A stretch of DNA of 64,000 nt. Origin: Piper betle. Taxonomy: Eukaryota > Streptophyta > Magnoliopsida > Piperales > Piperaceae. The translations under genes were made by a program, and so were the position numbers. The DNA lies in the NCBI GenBank assembly GCA_033002965.1, contig JAURVB010013889.1:186001-250000 (forward strand). The letters are read 5' to 3'. The notes beneath the pieces are model-generated. The model did not search any database. It was not told the origin of the DNA and saw nothing but the letters and a program-made list of their open reading frames with translations. The number at the start of each line of letters is the position of its first letter. Positions within the stretch are counted from its first letter, which is position 1. Positions 46,101 to 58,193 of the stretch are shown here, piece by piece.

Positions 46101-49100
46101 TATTATCAATTTTTTATATTTTGAAGATTTTCCAAAAATGAAATTATGTTGTATTTTGTAACAGGTGCTCTTGAGAAAGGTGGCGTTGGTGCACTAGAGC
46201 TTGTTGCCATGGACATGAAGGCAAGGTTCGGAATTTTTTAATATGAATGAGAAGGATGTACTTTGTTAAAGAAAAGAAATATTTGACTCAAGCTTAACCA
46301 TTTGTGGATTAGGGGAATGTATGTTTGTCGCACTCTTAGCTACAAAGGAGCTGAGTTTGATATTGTTGAAGCCCCATTGGAAGCGAATATGATGGTCTTT
46401 CATTTACTCTTTTCTTCCACTTCAATAGATGTGCTGTTGCAACTTTATTTTCCAATTATAATCTTATCTCCTGGTAAGTAGTGATCAGTCATTTTTCTTT
46501 CTTTTTTCATTTCAATACAGGATATGTACAAAAAAGCTGCTGAATTTTGGGCAGAGCTGCGAGTTGAATTGCTTTCTGCTAGTTCGTTTCTGTTAGATGA
46601 AAAACCCAGTCTTAATCAGTTGTGGAGGTTGTACTGGGCAAGCCATCAGGTGTAGGCTCAGATAGTTTTCCCTAAGTGATACTTTAACTTAAAGTCATAA
46701 TGACTTTCATTGTGTGGGTCGCATGCGGCAGAGTTTGTGTTTATTTCTTTTCCCTTTGTCGACTATGCATGCTTGTGCTTTTACCTGACAACTTATTCTT
46801 TTGTCTTAAAGCGATTCTTTAGGCACATGTGCATGTCAGCAAAGGTACCTAGTGCTGTGAGATTAGCAAAGCAGGCATTATTGGAGCATAAGTGTGTTGT
46901 TATAGGCCTTCAAAGTACTGGGGAAGCACGCACGGACGAAGCTGTTAGCAAATATGTACGGGTGTTTGAAATTTTTGTTTGTACTTTTTCTATATAGTTA
47001 GAACTTGGAATTGACTGCTGTAGTTTTGCCTTATCAACTATAAGTTGAGTAATTTCATTGTCAATAGATTATAAATTTGTGTTCATAAAAAACAAAATGG
47101 AGTTTATACTTCACCTCATTTCCTTTCTTTTCAATGTTGCATTCAGAAGGGCATCCAGTGTAAAAAATTGTCAAGTCATTTTCAAACGGGGTTTGTCTTA
47201 TCTATGTATGCAAAAACAATCAATGGTGACACGAGATTATTTCTTGATCTCTGCTTTCTGGGTTTGGTTAAGATGACAATGATGAAAACTTATGAAAGTA
47301 CACTGGTCAAATATAAAGGCCTCGTCGTAAACACAATTCACCACACAATCTATCTGGTAAAGGCAGGATTGTTTCTTTTGATTTGTTGCTGAGGAAGTTC
47401 TGTGTTACCTTTTAAGACAAGCCTTCATGGTTCAGTGAGTGGCTTCAGGCTTTGATTTTTGAATGGAGATTCAACAGTTCTTAGATTAGATGATAAGCAA
47501 GTGAAATGTGAATTTTAGAACACCTCTGGGCCGCAACTTTTTATATGCTTGTCTCAATGTAGATAATTTACTTGCTTATGATTATTTTCTAAGGCACTTG
47601 CTATGTTCAATTGGTTTTGGAACAGGGGCTTGAGATGGATGATTTTGTTTCTGGTCCTCGTGAGCTTCTTCTCAAACTTGTTGAAGAAAACTATCCGTTG
47701 CCTCCAGCACCTGATTCTCTTTCTGGTATATGGTTATATTTGTCATCTAATTTGGTAAGGATTATTATACAGAGTATTTGATTGGTGTGTTGTTGGATGT
47801 AATAGAAGGAAATGACAAGGAAATTGAACGGAAGAGGAATTCGGCTTCCTCTGGCATTTCTTACAAAGGAAGAGTTCGAAAAGTAGCAAAATGGAAGCCT
47901 TCCAGTGATGATGAAAGTGATGATGGGGACCCAAGTTCGTTTTTAACATTCGACTATGAATAGATGTAGATTGAAACAAATGATCAGAGCGCTTTGAGAA
48001 TCTTTCTGGGCAGAACCTGTGCTCTTGTGTTGATTTCTTCTTTAGAGTTCCCTGATATGGAGGAATATACTTTGGGATGTTCATTTTTAGTTGTTCATTT
48101 CAGGTGACTCTTTTTAGTTGTTCATTGCAGGTGACTCTGATCATGAATCTATGGAGTCTGATGATGATTTTCAAATCTGTGAAATCTGTAACAGTGACGG
48201 GGTGATGCAATATGCTTACATGCATTTTACTCTGCTTTTTCCCTGTATTACATCTCTATCATTGATGACATTGTTTTCTTTGATCAGGAAAGAAAAAGAT
48301 GGCCCGTTGTTCTTGTTGTGGGCAAGTCTTCCATCATGCATGCTTAGAACCGCCTTATGAGGATGTAACAGCTGAGGATTGGTCGTGTCATTCATGCAAG
48401 GAGAAGACTGAAGAATATTTGCAAGCACAGCATGCCTATATGGCTGAATTATCAAAAAGGTGGTGAAGATGGTGTTGTTTACGTCATAGTGTATTGTAAC
48501 TAAATTTCTATAATTCATTTTTATGTGGTTAGGTATGAAACTGCTAGTGAGCGTAAGTCTAAAATCATGGATATAATTCGATCTTTGGATCTCCCGAACA
48601 ATCCTTTGGATGATATTATAGATCAGGTAATAATGGTGGTAATGCTGAAGCTCATTAATGCATGAATTATTAGAATGCAGTCTTGATTTTACTGATTTGC
48701 CATCTTGCTAACCAAGTAAGATATTTTATATGCAGCTTGGTGGTCCTGATAATGTTGCCGAAATGACAGGCAGACGAGGTATGCTTGTACGAGCTTCTAA
48801 TGGAAAGGGTGTTATTTACCAACCAAGGAATTCGTGAGTTTGCTTTCTTCTCTGTGTTACTAATTTCCAGTGATTTTGTCTGTCATTAACAAATATCCCA
48901 AAAACTTTCTATCAGAAAGGACGTGGCCATGGAAATGGTGAACATGACTGAGAAACAACTTTTTATGGAGGGTAAAAAGTTGGTGGCAATAATTTCTGAA
49001 GCTGGTTCAGCTGGTGTTTCCTTGCAAGCCGACAGGAGAGCTCCAAATCAGGTATAAAGAGGAGCTAACCGTTCATCTTCTGTAAACTGATTTTTCGTGG

Positions 49101-52100
49101 TAGTGCTGCCCCATGAGGGATTTGGTGATTTGTTGTGTATTATTATTGACTTTACTGCTTTCAGTTCTAATTTTCCTGCATTGTCATGTTTGCATGCCAG
49201 CGAAGAAGGGTTCATTTAACTCTTGAACTACCTTGGAGTGCTGATCGAGCTATTCAACAGTCTGGAAGAACTCACCGGTCAAATCAAACTAGTGCACCAG
49301 AGTATAGGTTGTATTTCTGTGCCTGCTAAGTTGACTAATTCTTCACATTTAATACGATGTGCACAACATTTATACTAGTTTGACATGCATGTTTATCATT
49401 TGAAAAGTCAATATTTTTGGTAGTTCTGCTCCTGTCTGCCATATAATGATATATGACTGATTATTTCTTGCCTTTTGTGTCAGTAATTGTTTATTATATG
49501 TAATTGGTAAAGTCTAATGACTTAATTTCTTTTATGCATGCTTCTCAGGCTTATGTTCACTAATCTAGGTGGTGAACGTCGATTTGCCTCCATTGTTGCA
49601 AAGAGGTTGGAGACTCTTGGTGCCCTTACCCAAGGAGATAGAAGGAAAGTATAATTTCAGTGTTTTATATGCAATGGAAACAGTTTATTGTCAATAAGTT
49701 TCTAACAGTGAATAAATTTTGCAGGGCGGGTCCAACCCTTAGTGCTTATAACTATGACAGCATCTATGGAAAAAGAGCTCTAAGTCAGATGTATAAAGGA
49801 ATAATGGATCAGGTTGATCCTTATTTCTGTATGTGGTTTTCAGTCTTTGTAGTTGTTCTTGACCCCTTTCTGGATAAAATGAAAGAAGAAAGAAGTCTTT
49901 GTAGTTGTCGATGTATTAAATCACAGCCTTATATTCATTTTAGGCTTCTCTTCCCATTGACCCCCCTGGATGTTCACCTGAAGAGCCTGAGACAACCCAA
50001 GACTTTCTTCTGAAGGCAAAGGCTGCTCTCGTGTCGGTTGGAATCATTAGAGATACAGTCATTGGTACTCTTTCACAAGTACTTATGTTTTGATCATCTC
50101 AAACTGTGACTTAATAGATGGTTGCATTTCTAGTTTAAATTACAGCATCTGAAAATTCTGTAGGAAGTGGAAAGGATGCTGGAAAGTTCAGCGGCCGTAT
50201 TGTTGATTCTGATATGCATGACGTTGGTCGCTTTCTTAATCGGATTCTTGGGTTACCTCCTGACATTCAAAATAGGTTTGTTGGTCATATAATCAGCAAT
50301 TAATGCATTGCAATAGGTATTAAAATGTCTAACCAGACATTTTGAATCTATTGATTGGTGTTTTTTAAATTTTTTATGCACAAATCTTCTTTGTCTTGTG
50401 CCATTCTCCATTATATATCAATTTTTGTTTTCCTTAATATTCCAGGTTGTTTGAGTTTTTCATCAGTATTTTTGATCTTCAAGTCCGTAATGCACGTGAT
50501 GAAGGAAATTTTGATTCTGGTATTGTGGACATCAAAGGAAATATTATTGAGCAAAAGGGACAGCCAAAGGTTAACTTACTGCCTCTCTTTTTTATTCCTT
50601 AGTGCGAACTATTTCAACTGAATTTTCCTTGTGAGAGTTAAACGCAGACGACATTTCTTGCTAAATGTCCTGTGCACTGACAAAGTGAACAGGACGCAAT
50701 TACTTATTGGCATCATGTTGTTCAAATTTGTTTTCCTTCTTTATTTTGAAATGGCATTCGTTGAAATTTGAATTTGCTTTCTCTTGATTATAATTCCTTG
50801 TGAAATGTAAATGAGTTCCCGATCTCTTGACAACATTCAATATGTTAGATATAAGTTATTATTTTGCAGACAGTTCATGTGGATGAGTTGTCTGGTGCAA
50901 CAACAGAACTTTTTACATTTACTGTTGATCGGGGCATTACATGGGAGGTAAGGAGATTTATCAGTTAAAGCATCTGTCCTATTATTAGGCACCTTTTTAG
51001 GAACAGCTTTTGTGGGCTTGCTAGTGAGCAAATCATGTTTTGTGGGGGCCATGTCGCAAAATTTTTTATTGTAGTTTTCTACTTATCTTATAGGCTGCAA
51101 GTAACATCCTTCAAGAAAAGCAGAAGGATGGTTCAAGCCACTCTAATGACGGTTTCTATGAGTCTAAGCGAGAATGGATGGGAAGAAGACATTTTCTTCT
51201 AGCATTTGAAATGTACGCTTCCGTAATATTTATGCTGTTCTCCGCTTCAGTGTTTATGGTTATGAAGTGGTGATTTATTGATGAGCCACTTGAATTTTCC
51301 TAAAAGTGCAGTTCATTTTCATTTTTTGTGTCAGAGTAACATGGTTGATATTTTTTTTAATGGTTTTACAGCTCTGATTCAAAATTATTCAGAGTCTTTC
51401 GCCCCCTGTTGGAGAAGGGACAAGGTATCTCTAATTACACTGTCGATCAAGTCTATTAGCAATCTCTTCTAGTTCCATTTCACACCCACTTTCCTTGTTT
51501 GTGACAGAGAAATGCCTTTGTCAGAGCTCAGAAGCAAATATCGAAAATTGTCCTCTCTTGAGAAAGCCCACAAAGGATGGCAAGATGAATATGAGGTCTC
51601 CTCTAAACAGGTATACATTCATGCCTTCATCCTTTATATGTGGGCAAAACCTCATGTTCCGAGTGAGCCTGTTTGAATGGCATTGAATAGCGTGCATGTC
51701 TAGCCTTACAGTCCAGTGGTATGAACTTTCCTTTTTTGCAGTGTATGCATGGACCCAACTGCAAAGTTGGCAGTTATTGTACAGTGGGCAGAAGATTACA
51801 GGAAGTTAATGTACTAGGGGGTCTCATTCTTCCCCTTTGGGGGACTATTGAAGACGCACTATGTAAGCAGGTATCGCCATTATTATCTCCTGGTTCCCTT
51901 TATTTTCTTCCTCTTTTTTGGTCAATGATCTTTGTCCATTTAGTAGAAAGAAATTTGTTTTTTAGTTCTGGCGAAGCATTAGCAGGGTAATTGGGCTGGG
52001 CATTGAGTATTTGTTTTGTTTAAACCAAACTGTTATTGATTGGCTCTGTTGACAGGCTCGTCAAAGCCATAAACGACTCCGTGTAGTTCGCCTAGTGACT

Positions 52101-52280
52101 ACTACGGATAATCAACGGATTGTTGGGCTTTTCATTCCGAATGGAGCTGTTGAATTTGTGCTACAAGGTTTTGTATCAGTTTTCTGCAATATCATTTCTT
52201 TTCATTGTTAAAATCTTTCATTGATTGATGTCTTTACTTCGTGGCTAGGCTTATCGTGGATTCAAGATATTGACGACTGA
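43193..52280 (+). CDS. FGT1: FORGETTER1 / strawberry notch helicase-like chromatin protein
   Basis: Thirty-two exons were traced from 43193-43644 to 52249-52280, total 3783 nt. N-terminal paired Cys motifs (CAGC, CPTC, CARC, CPQC) precede the helicase core. Walker A is [14 protein letters not shown] (44300-44360). The DECH box is split by an intron (45181/45266). [12 protein letters not shown] lies in exon 8, the PHD-type zinc finger ([16 protein letters not shown]) at 48131-48459, and the C-terminal helicase motif [10 protein letters not shown] in exon 20. The end is [10 protein letters not shown]. In Arabidopsis FGT1 binds promoters of heat-memory genes and keeps nucleosome occupancy low. 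Three single-base losses in homopolymers break the frame: C run at 43432-43434, A run at about 48293-48297, C run at 51401-51405. The intron 21 donor (49645) reads GGAAAG where GGTAAAG would fit. Adding three bases gives 1261 residues with perfect phases, so consensus error is likely. Confidence 0.93.
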
Positions 52281-52744
52281 TTCTAAGTGTAGAGGAAAAT
52301 CGGATATTGCTGATTGTGGTTATTACAAATTGCACTGCGATCAAGATTTGGCTTTGGAAGGGAATTTTTGTCCCTGGACACGCACAACATGCAAATGAGA
52401 TTCCGCTTGATAGTCCAAAGGTTCCATGTTCAAAATTTATTATTTTTTGACACGTTTTGTGTATCATATATATTTTTGAGCACCGCCCATATGAGGGAAG
52501 GGGTTAGAAAAAGCATAGCTCCATCTAATCTTATGTAATCATTCAGAGCAAGGCATTTTGGCCACAATGGATGTAATTGCATTGTTGATAAGGAATGCAT
52601 CATAGGTATATTAACGTGGAAAAAGTTCGAAATGTACCCTTGTCTTTTTGCTCAACTTGTCATTGCCTATATTCTATCAACTGTAAGCTTGAAAATGTGT
52701 ACAGGTTGAACTAACCTCTGATTATTATTCCGAGAGATTTTGCT

Positions 52745-52929
52745 TCAAACAGGGTCGTCCTCATTGACAAAACTCGGCGTTGAGAAGCGATGCCCAATAT
52801 TCTGATTCTTGAATCCTAATTCAGCAAGAGCAGGCAATGTAGTGTATGCCCAATAAACATAACCATTGTTTATTGCAAGCTTCTCCTTTCTACAGGCAGA
52901 GTCCATCGATTCCTCCAATGTTGGAACAC
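52745..52929 (-). pseudogene. Orphan coding-like exon, family not recognised
   Basis: Read on the minus strand after a possible acceptor (catgaag at 52936-52930), a 61-codon frame (GVPTLEESMDSACRKEKLAI, then NNGYVYWAYTTLPALAELGF, then a 20-residue tail) ends in TGA. Its composition looks like protein rather than random AT-rich DNA, but I cannot assign a family. Upstream minus-strand sequence (to about 53240) contains further short fragments, for example HCSKHPFISFEGVCM and MGDSSPLHSHHRANRKPS, broken by stops. It may be the last exon of a decayed or poorly resolved gene, or chance. Confidence 0.3.
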
Positions 52930-54329
52930 CTTCATGAAAGTCACAACCAACATATACTTATTACTGGTATGAGCTAAAAAGGGCCAACTCACGACATGAA
53001 CCCATTGATCCCATCACATGCAAACTCCCTCAAAAGAAATGAAGGGATGTTTGCTGCAGTGGGAACACCTCATTATCTCCTCTTGATCTCCACCAACTCA
53101 TATTAAAATTACTGTTTTGAGGATTGATATTATGCTGGAAAAAGAAAAGTGTCCTTCCTTGATCTCTTTATAAACTGGGTTTTCTATTTGCTCGGTGATG
53201 GGAATGCAGAGGTGAAGAATCTCCCATGTCGCCTTTATCAAACTTGCTCGCCGACAATTTTTCGAATCCGGTGCTCCCCCACCTCCATCATCTTTATCTC
53301 ATCAAAAGATTGTTCAAAGAGCTAGGGGAGAACCTGCAATGGGCCCTCCCCGGATGTGTCAATCACTGCTCCAGACTAGCTCAACAGAGGAAGGGAAGTC
53401 CAATCCTTACCAGTTCCCATGACATAACCAAATATATAACTGATTCGCAAGATGAAACCAGAGAAATAATAGAGTTGAATCTTAAGTTTGTTGTCTTTTA
53501 CTTTTCATGGCGAATAACCAATGTTAGAGCTTCATGGTTATCTGCAAGAAATATACAAGAAAAAAGGGGACGAGGAGAATGAAGAAGAATCTGGCAATAT
53601 ACATGTTGAGAGTGAGAGATCATGGAAGAAGCTATGAGTGAGATGAAGCATATAATTATAAGAGCCCTGGGCGGTTGGTTAAAGGTGAAAAGGGAGCTTT
53701 CGGCTAAAGTTCTCAAATCTCACCCTGATCCATAGCTATTTTACATTTCTGAAATTCAGAACTAGTTGAACTTGATCTTGAACCTGCTCCAAATTACCAC
53801 TGCACTTTCGTTTTAATTACGTAAGCCATGAACGCTATATATGAGCAGATGACATGGGAGAACTTTCCTTACTGGAGACTAGTGTTTCGTGCATCTTCTC
53901 TTTGTGAATGGCTTTGTTACGTACCTGGTAACTACGCTACTCTATAAGCTCAGCTCAATAAATAATGTTGAATTGGGCAAAAATATAACATCCAAGAGAA
54001 TACTGCATGTCCTTTCTATTACAAACGCAGTGCATATATAGAGAATGATGCAATATGTATTAATTGTTATGATCAAACATATTCATGATAATCGTAATAT
54101 TTTATCATGGTGATTGATGCCAATATTGATGAGCACGAGTAGTTGACACACAATCCATGCACGAGTTATAACTACAAACTATATATGATTGACGATATTG
54201 TTATATTGGATGATATTGATGATGTCATATATAATACAACATGATATTAAAAACTCTTTATATTTGATTGATGATAATTAGTTCTTTCTATATATATTAT
54301 TAATCATGTTCATGCATTAGAGGGATGAA

Positions 54330-54335
<6 letters not shown>

Positions 54336-54397
<62 letters not shown>
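54336..54397. repeat. (TA)n microsatellite, about 62 bp
   Basis: The longest uninterrupted TA tract in the window, starting after tgtg at 54331-54335 and ending before cagtttcacg. Confidence 0.95.
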
Positions 54398-54399
<2 letters not shown>

Positions 54400-56053
54400 T
54401 TTCACGAAAATCACCTCGATTATATCATTAATTATATGTATGCAAAGGAGAAGCCAAAAACTATTAAAATTTTAGATAAAAAAGATAAGGGGAGAGCACC
54501 TATGACGTGAAACAATTCAAAAAAAAACATAAAATCAAGAAAAAAAAGGAAAAGGGTAAGAGACCGATTAATTAATCAGCTGGCAAGTAGGCTCCAGAAG
54601 GGGCCCACATGAAAGAATTGGTTCAGTAACTGAACCGGCTTTGACTGTAGTCATGCAGCCTTATCTAATTCCCTCACCCAACTCGGTTCATAGTTAGGGT
54701 GCCCCACTCTAATCCTTATAGCTCAGTTGGAGTTTAAATTAATTAATTATACCAATCATTTATAATCATTAATTAATGATGTTCAAGTAACTAGTATCCC
54801 ATACTTAATATATCCAGTTAATTTAGTTTCACTTGTTTAGTTATCATAAATAAGTAACGAAGAAATTAAATATTATTTTTTTGCATTTCTTGTTTTCTTT
54901 TGCTTATTGAACTCATGTCAAATTAATTAATATTTTTTAAACATAAGCGTGTGAAATTATATTGTAAAAAATATAGCTATATTGATTTCCATAATCAGCA
55001 GATATTATATAAACCTCAAATTTATTTTTCATGGACGTCAGTCATGTTGGCAAGTTGGTACATAGAACATCCTACGAATTACTTATATATTGTATCTGCC
55101 GGTAAATTTAATTTAAATGGTTTAAAACCATCTGTTAGAAAAACTCAAAGGAAAGAAACCATTTGACATTTTTTAACACTATATCTTTTTCCTCTTTTTA
55201 TTCTGGGCAACTCATATGAATAATTAAATTTTGGTGGTCAAATATGTTTTTAAATGCTTTTCTTTTTTCTCAGTCCGAGACCAACGCTATACTGAGGATT
55301 GATCAAGTTTATATTTTCAAAACTCATATCATACGTTTGTAATCCTAAATCAAGATGGGTTATGATCAGAATCTTGATCGGGACTGCTCCCTGCATGCAT
55401 GTAGAAAAAATAAGCATGCATGGAGCTGGCTAGAACTGATGATCTGTATGTTTCTCACTTTACTGAACACTAGAGATGCACTACACATAATATATAATTA
55501 GCTAGCTAGCAGCAAAGCAATAATAATGGCGGCCGGCAGTGTGGATCAGAGAAAACGAAAGAGAGGATCTAACCATTGCGTGAGGACAGACCAGGGTTGC
55601 TTGGACGGCGACATGGTCGGCGACCCACAATCCCTTTTTGGCTTCTTGTGCTCTCTTCTTAATTTTGTTAGCTTCTTACACTCCCAGACAAACCTGCAGC
55701 CGAAATCAGTAAAGAAAAGAAGCTTCTTCTTCCTCACCCAATAAGTACTCCCATCGCCTACTTTACTAACTAGTTTATTGTTGTTTACATACGTTTCTGC
55801 AAAAGCTTGTTGCCTCTTCCGTTTATTTGCATCTTTGCCCACTCCCCTAAACAGCTTTCTGCACCTTAGTTCATTTATATATATATTATTGGGCAAAACA
55901 GAGGGGGCCATGTTTTAAAGGTATTCCTTCTCTATATGAACGACTATATGTATTGTCATGATCATTTTTTATCTTCCCTCTGCCTTCTTTCTAATTACTC
56001 TTGTCTTTCATTTTTAGGTGTCTTTCATTCTGTCGATTTTAAGTTCGGAAAAA

Positions 56054-57362
56054 ATGGCGCCGGCGATGCTCCCGCCGGGGTTCAGATTCCATCCTACTGA
56101 CGAGGAGCTTGTCGCCTACTACCTCGACCGGAAAATCATTGGCCAGCCGATCGAGCTCGACATTATCCCCGACGTCGATCTCTACAAATGCGAGCCTTGG
56201 GACTTGCCTGGTTAGTCACCAAAATTATCATCATATATATATAAAGTATATATTTAAGTTTGAAATTTGTAAATCATACATATCATTTGGTAAGTTCATA
56301 CTTGTTCATATATATCTATAGAGTGGATGTCTAGCTATAAAAGCCTGATAGAAGAATTGAAAATATTCATTATACATTTGATCCATGCATGAAAATATTG
56401 CCAAGGAATATATCAAATTAATTTTTGCCTCAATTTATTTGATTTTTCTTGTTTGAATCATATAATATGGTGCAATTAATTTGGTTGCGCAGATAAATCA
56501 TATTTGCCTAGCAAGGACATGGAGTGGTACTTCTTCAGCCGAAGAGACCGAAAGTACCCGAACGGGTCGAGGACGAATCGAGCCACCGCGGCCGGCTACT
56601 GGAAGGCCACCGGCAAGGACCGACCAGTGAAGTCCCAAAAACAGGCTTTAGGAATGAAGAAGACACTGGTTTACTATAGGGGAAGAGCACCTCATGGTAT
56701 ACGTACCAATTGGGTCATGCACGAGTATCGACTTCTTGAATCTCAATCCATCTTAAAGGTAGTCATGAATTTCTTAACTTCCATCCTTTATATCATTCCG
56801 ATTCAATTCATTATCGCGCTAAATGGTAAAATTTTGTCTAGTAATTAATACATCATCACTTGAACAAATAAAGTTGTCAAAATACATTACAACTGTAGCT
56901 GAAATGATCATATAAATGACTATATTAAACTAAACTTGTTCCATATATACATATTCAGTATTTGTATAACAATTCATGAGTGTATAATGTTGGATTTATC
57001 GATGGAAGAAGCTCGTGTGGAATGACAGGATTCATATGCATTGTGCCGCATTTTCAAAAAGACTTCTTGTGTAAAGTCAAAAGTTGAGGATCATGAGCTC
57101 CATGAATCAAATGAAAATGATCAGAACTACTTGTTGGGAATGACACCTTATGAGACGAGTTGCTCCGACGCCATGGAAGTTGGTTCTTCTGTTGATAATG
57201 GAAGAGTCGTCCACAACATTAATCAAGCTTTAACCATGGTCATATCATGTTCATCAGCAGAAGAAGGGGAAGCTGTTTCTACAAATGCATCTCCAAGCCG
57301 TATAGATCAAATCCTCACCAATCACAAAGACGAGGTGAGTGAGTATATACCAGGAAATATAA

Positions 57363-57418
<56 letters not shown>

Positions 57419-58193
57419 CCTGGTTTATAATGTATCATCTAATGAAGCAAAATATGCAGATAAGTTGAAGACAATGTTGGTAAGAATCACAAGATATAAT
57501 GTTATTATACTAAACATCATGCTCTATATATCTGGCTTTCTTCATTTATACAAGATTATATACCATGTTTTCCTCCATGATTTCATGATCATGTTAGTGA
57601 TGTATATATGGTGTATATTCATAATTTGTTAATAATAATTAAGGATTGCATTTAAAACAATAATATTGACTCCATCTGTTTGACAGCATCGATCAAGATA
57701 GATATTAGCAATAATATAAGTATATGTACCCAGCATGAGTTCATCCTGCATAAAATTTAGTATATTTTCTCTATTCTTTTTGTTTTTTAATTGATCAATT
57801 GTTTCAGTAGTACTACATGTTTTTGATAAATATTACTGTTCATGAATTATCCAATCACGTACGTAGTTGTTGATTTTGTTTTTACTTTGAATTTTTTGTT
57901 CAATAAACCAGGGTGCAATATTACCTTACCCACCATTAGAAATGGAGGGTTTTTCACAGATGGGTACTTACAAAGAGACCATCTTAACCAAACCCCAAGC
58001 GTTTGAAGAACTTTCACTGAGAGAGGAAGACAAAGAGTATGATCTGAGTGGAGCTGACAATCTATTAGAAGAGGTTTTCAATCTGCCATCAATTACCTTG
58101 AGAAACGGCTCCATCAATGATCTTGATCACTTGGATAATTACTACTCTTGCTTGAACTACCCAGATGAAATGGATGAAACTCTTTTTCACTAA
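56054..58193 (+). CDS. NAC domain transcription factor (NAC045/086-like)
   Basis: Four exons (56054-56210, 56493-56758, 57029-57334, 57912-58193) sum to 1011 nt, 336 residues, with no lesions. All NAC subdomains are present: A ([19 protein letters not shown]), B ([20 protein letters not shown]), C ([20 protein letters not shown]), D ([18 protein letters not shown] with [16 protein letters not shown], the DNA-contact region) and E ([11 protein letters not shown], then [12 protein letters not shown]). The divergent C-terminus is acidic, typical of activation regions. The NAC domain is closest by eye to the NAC045/NAC086/NAC028 group linked to sieve-element and vascular development; subgroup and function are inferences. 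No membrane anchor is seen. Intron 3 carries a (TA)n tract near its donor. Confidence 0.93.
57367..57415. repeat. (TA)n microsatellite in NAC intron 3
   Basis: About 49 bases of alternating TA, starting 32 bases after the intron 3 donor. Confidence 0.95.

Larger units (their letters stand above)
52281..56053. other. Intergenic region, FGT1 to NAC
   Basis: FGT1 3' UTR, then 3.7 kb of AT-rich DNA. It holds the orphan coding-like segment 52745-52929 (minus), a long (TA)n tract at 54336-54397 and the NAC promoter. A 121-codon minus-strand frame at 55546-55911 overlaps the NAC upstream region but has no recognisable domain. Confidence 0.4.

Noticed and set aside
54325..54510. 61-codon frame beginning MKCVYIYIYIY
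   Set aside because: It simply translates the (TA)n microsatellite.
55546..55911. 121-codon minus-strand frame upstream of the NAC gene
   Set aside because: No recognisable domain, overlaps the presumed NAC promoter and 5' UTR, and shows no splice partners.
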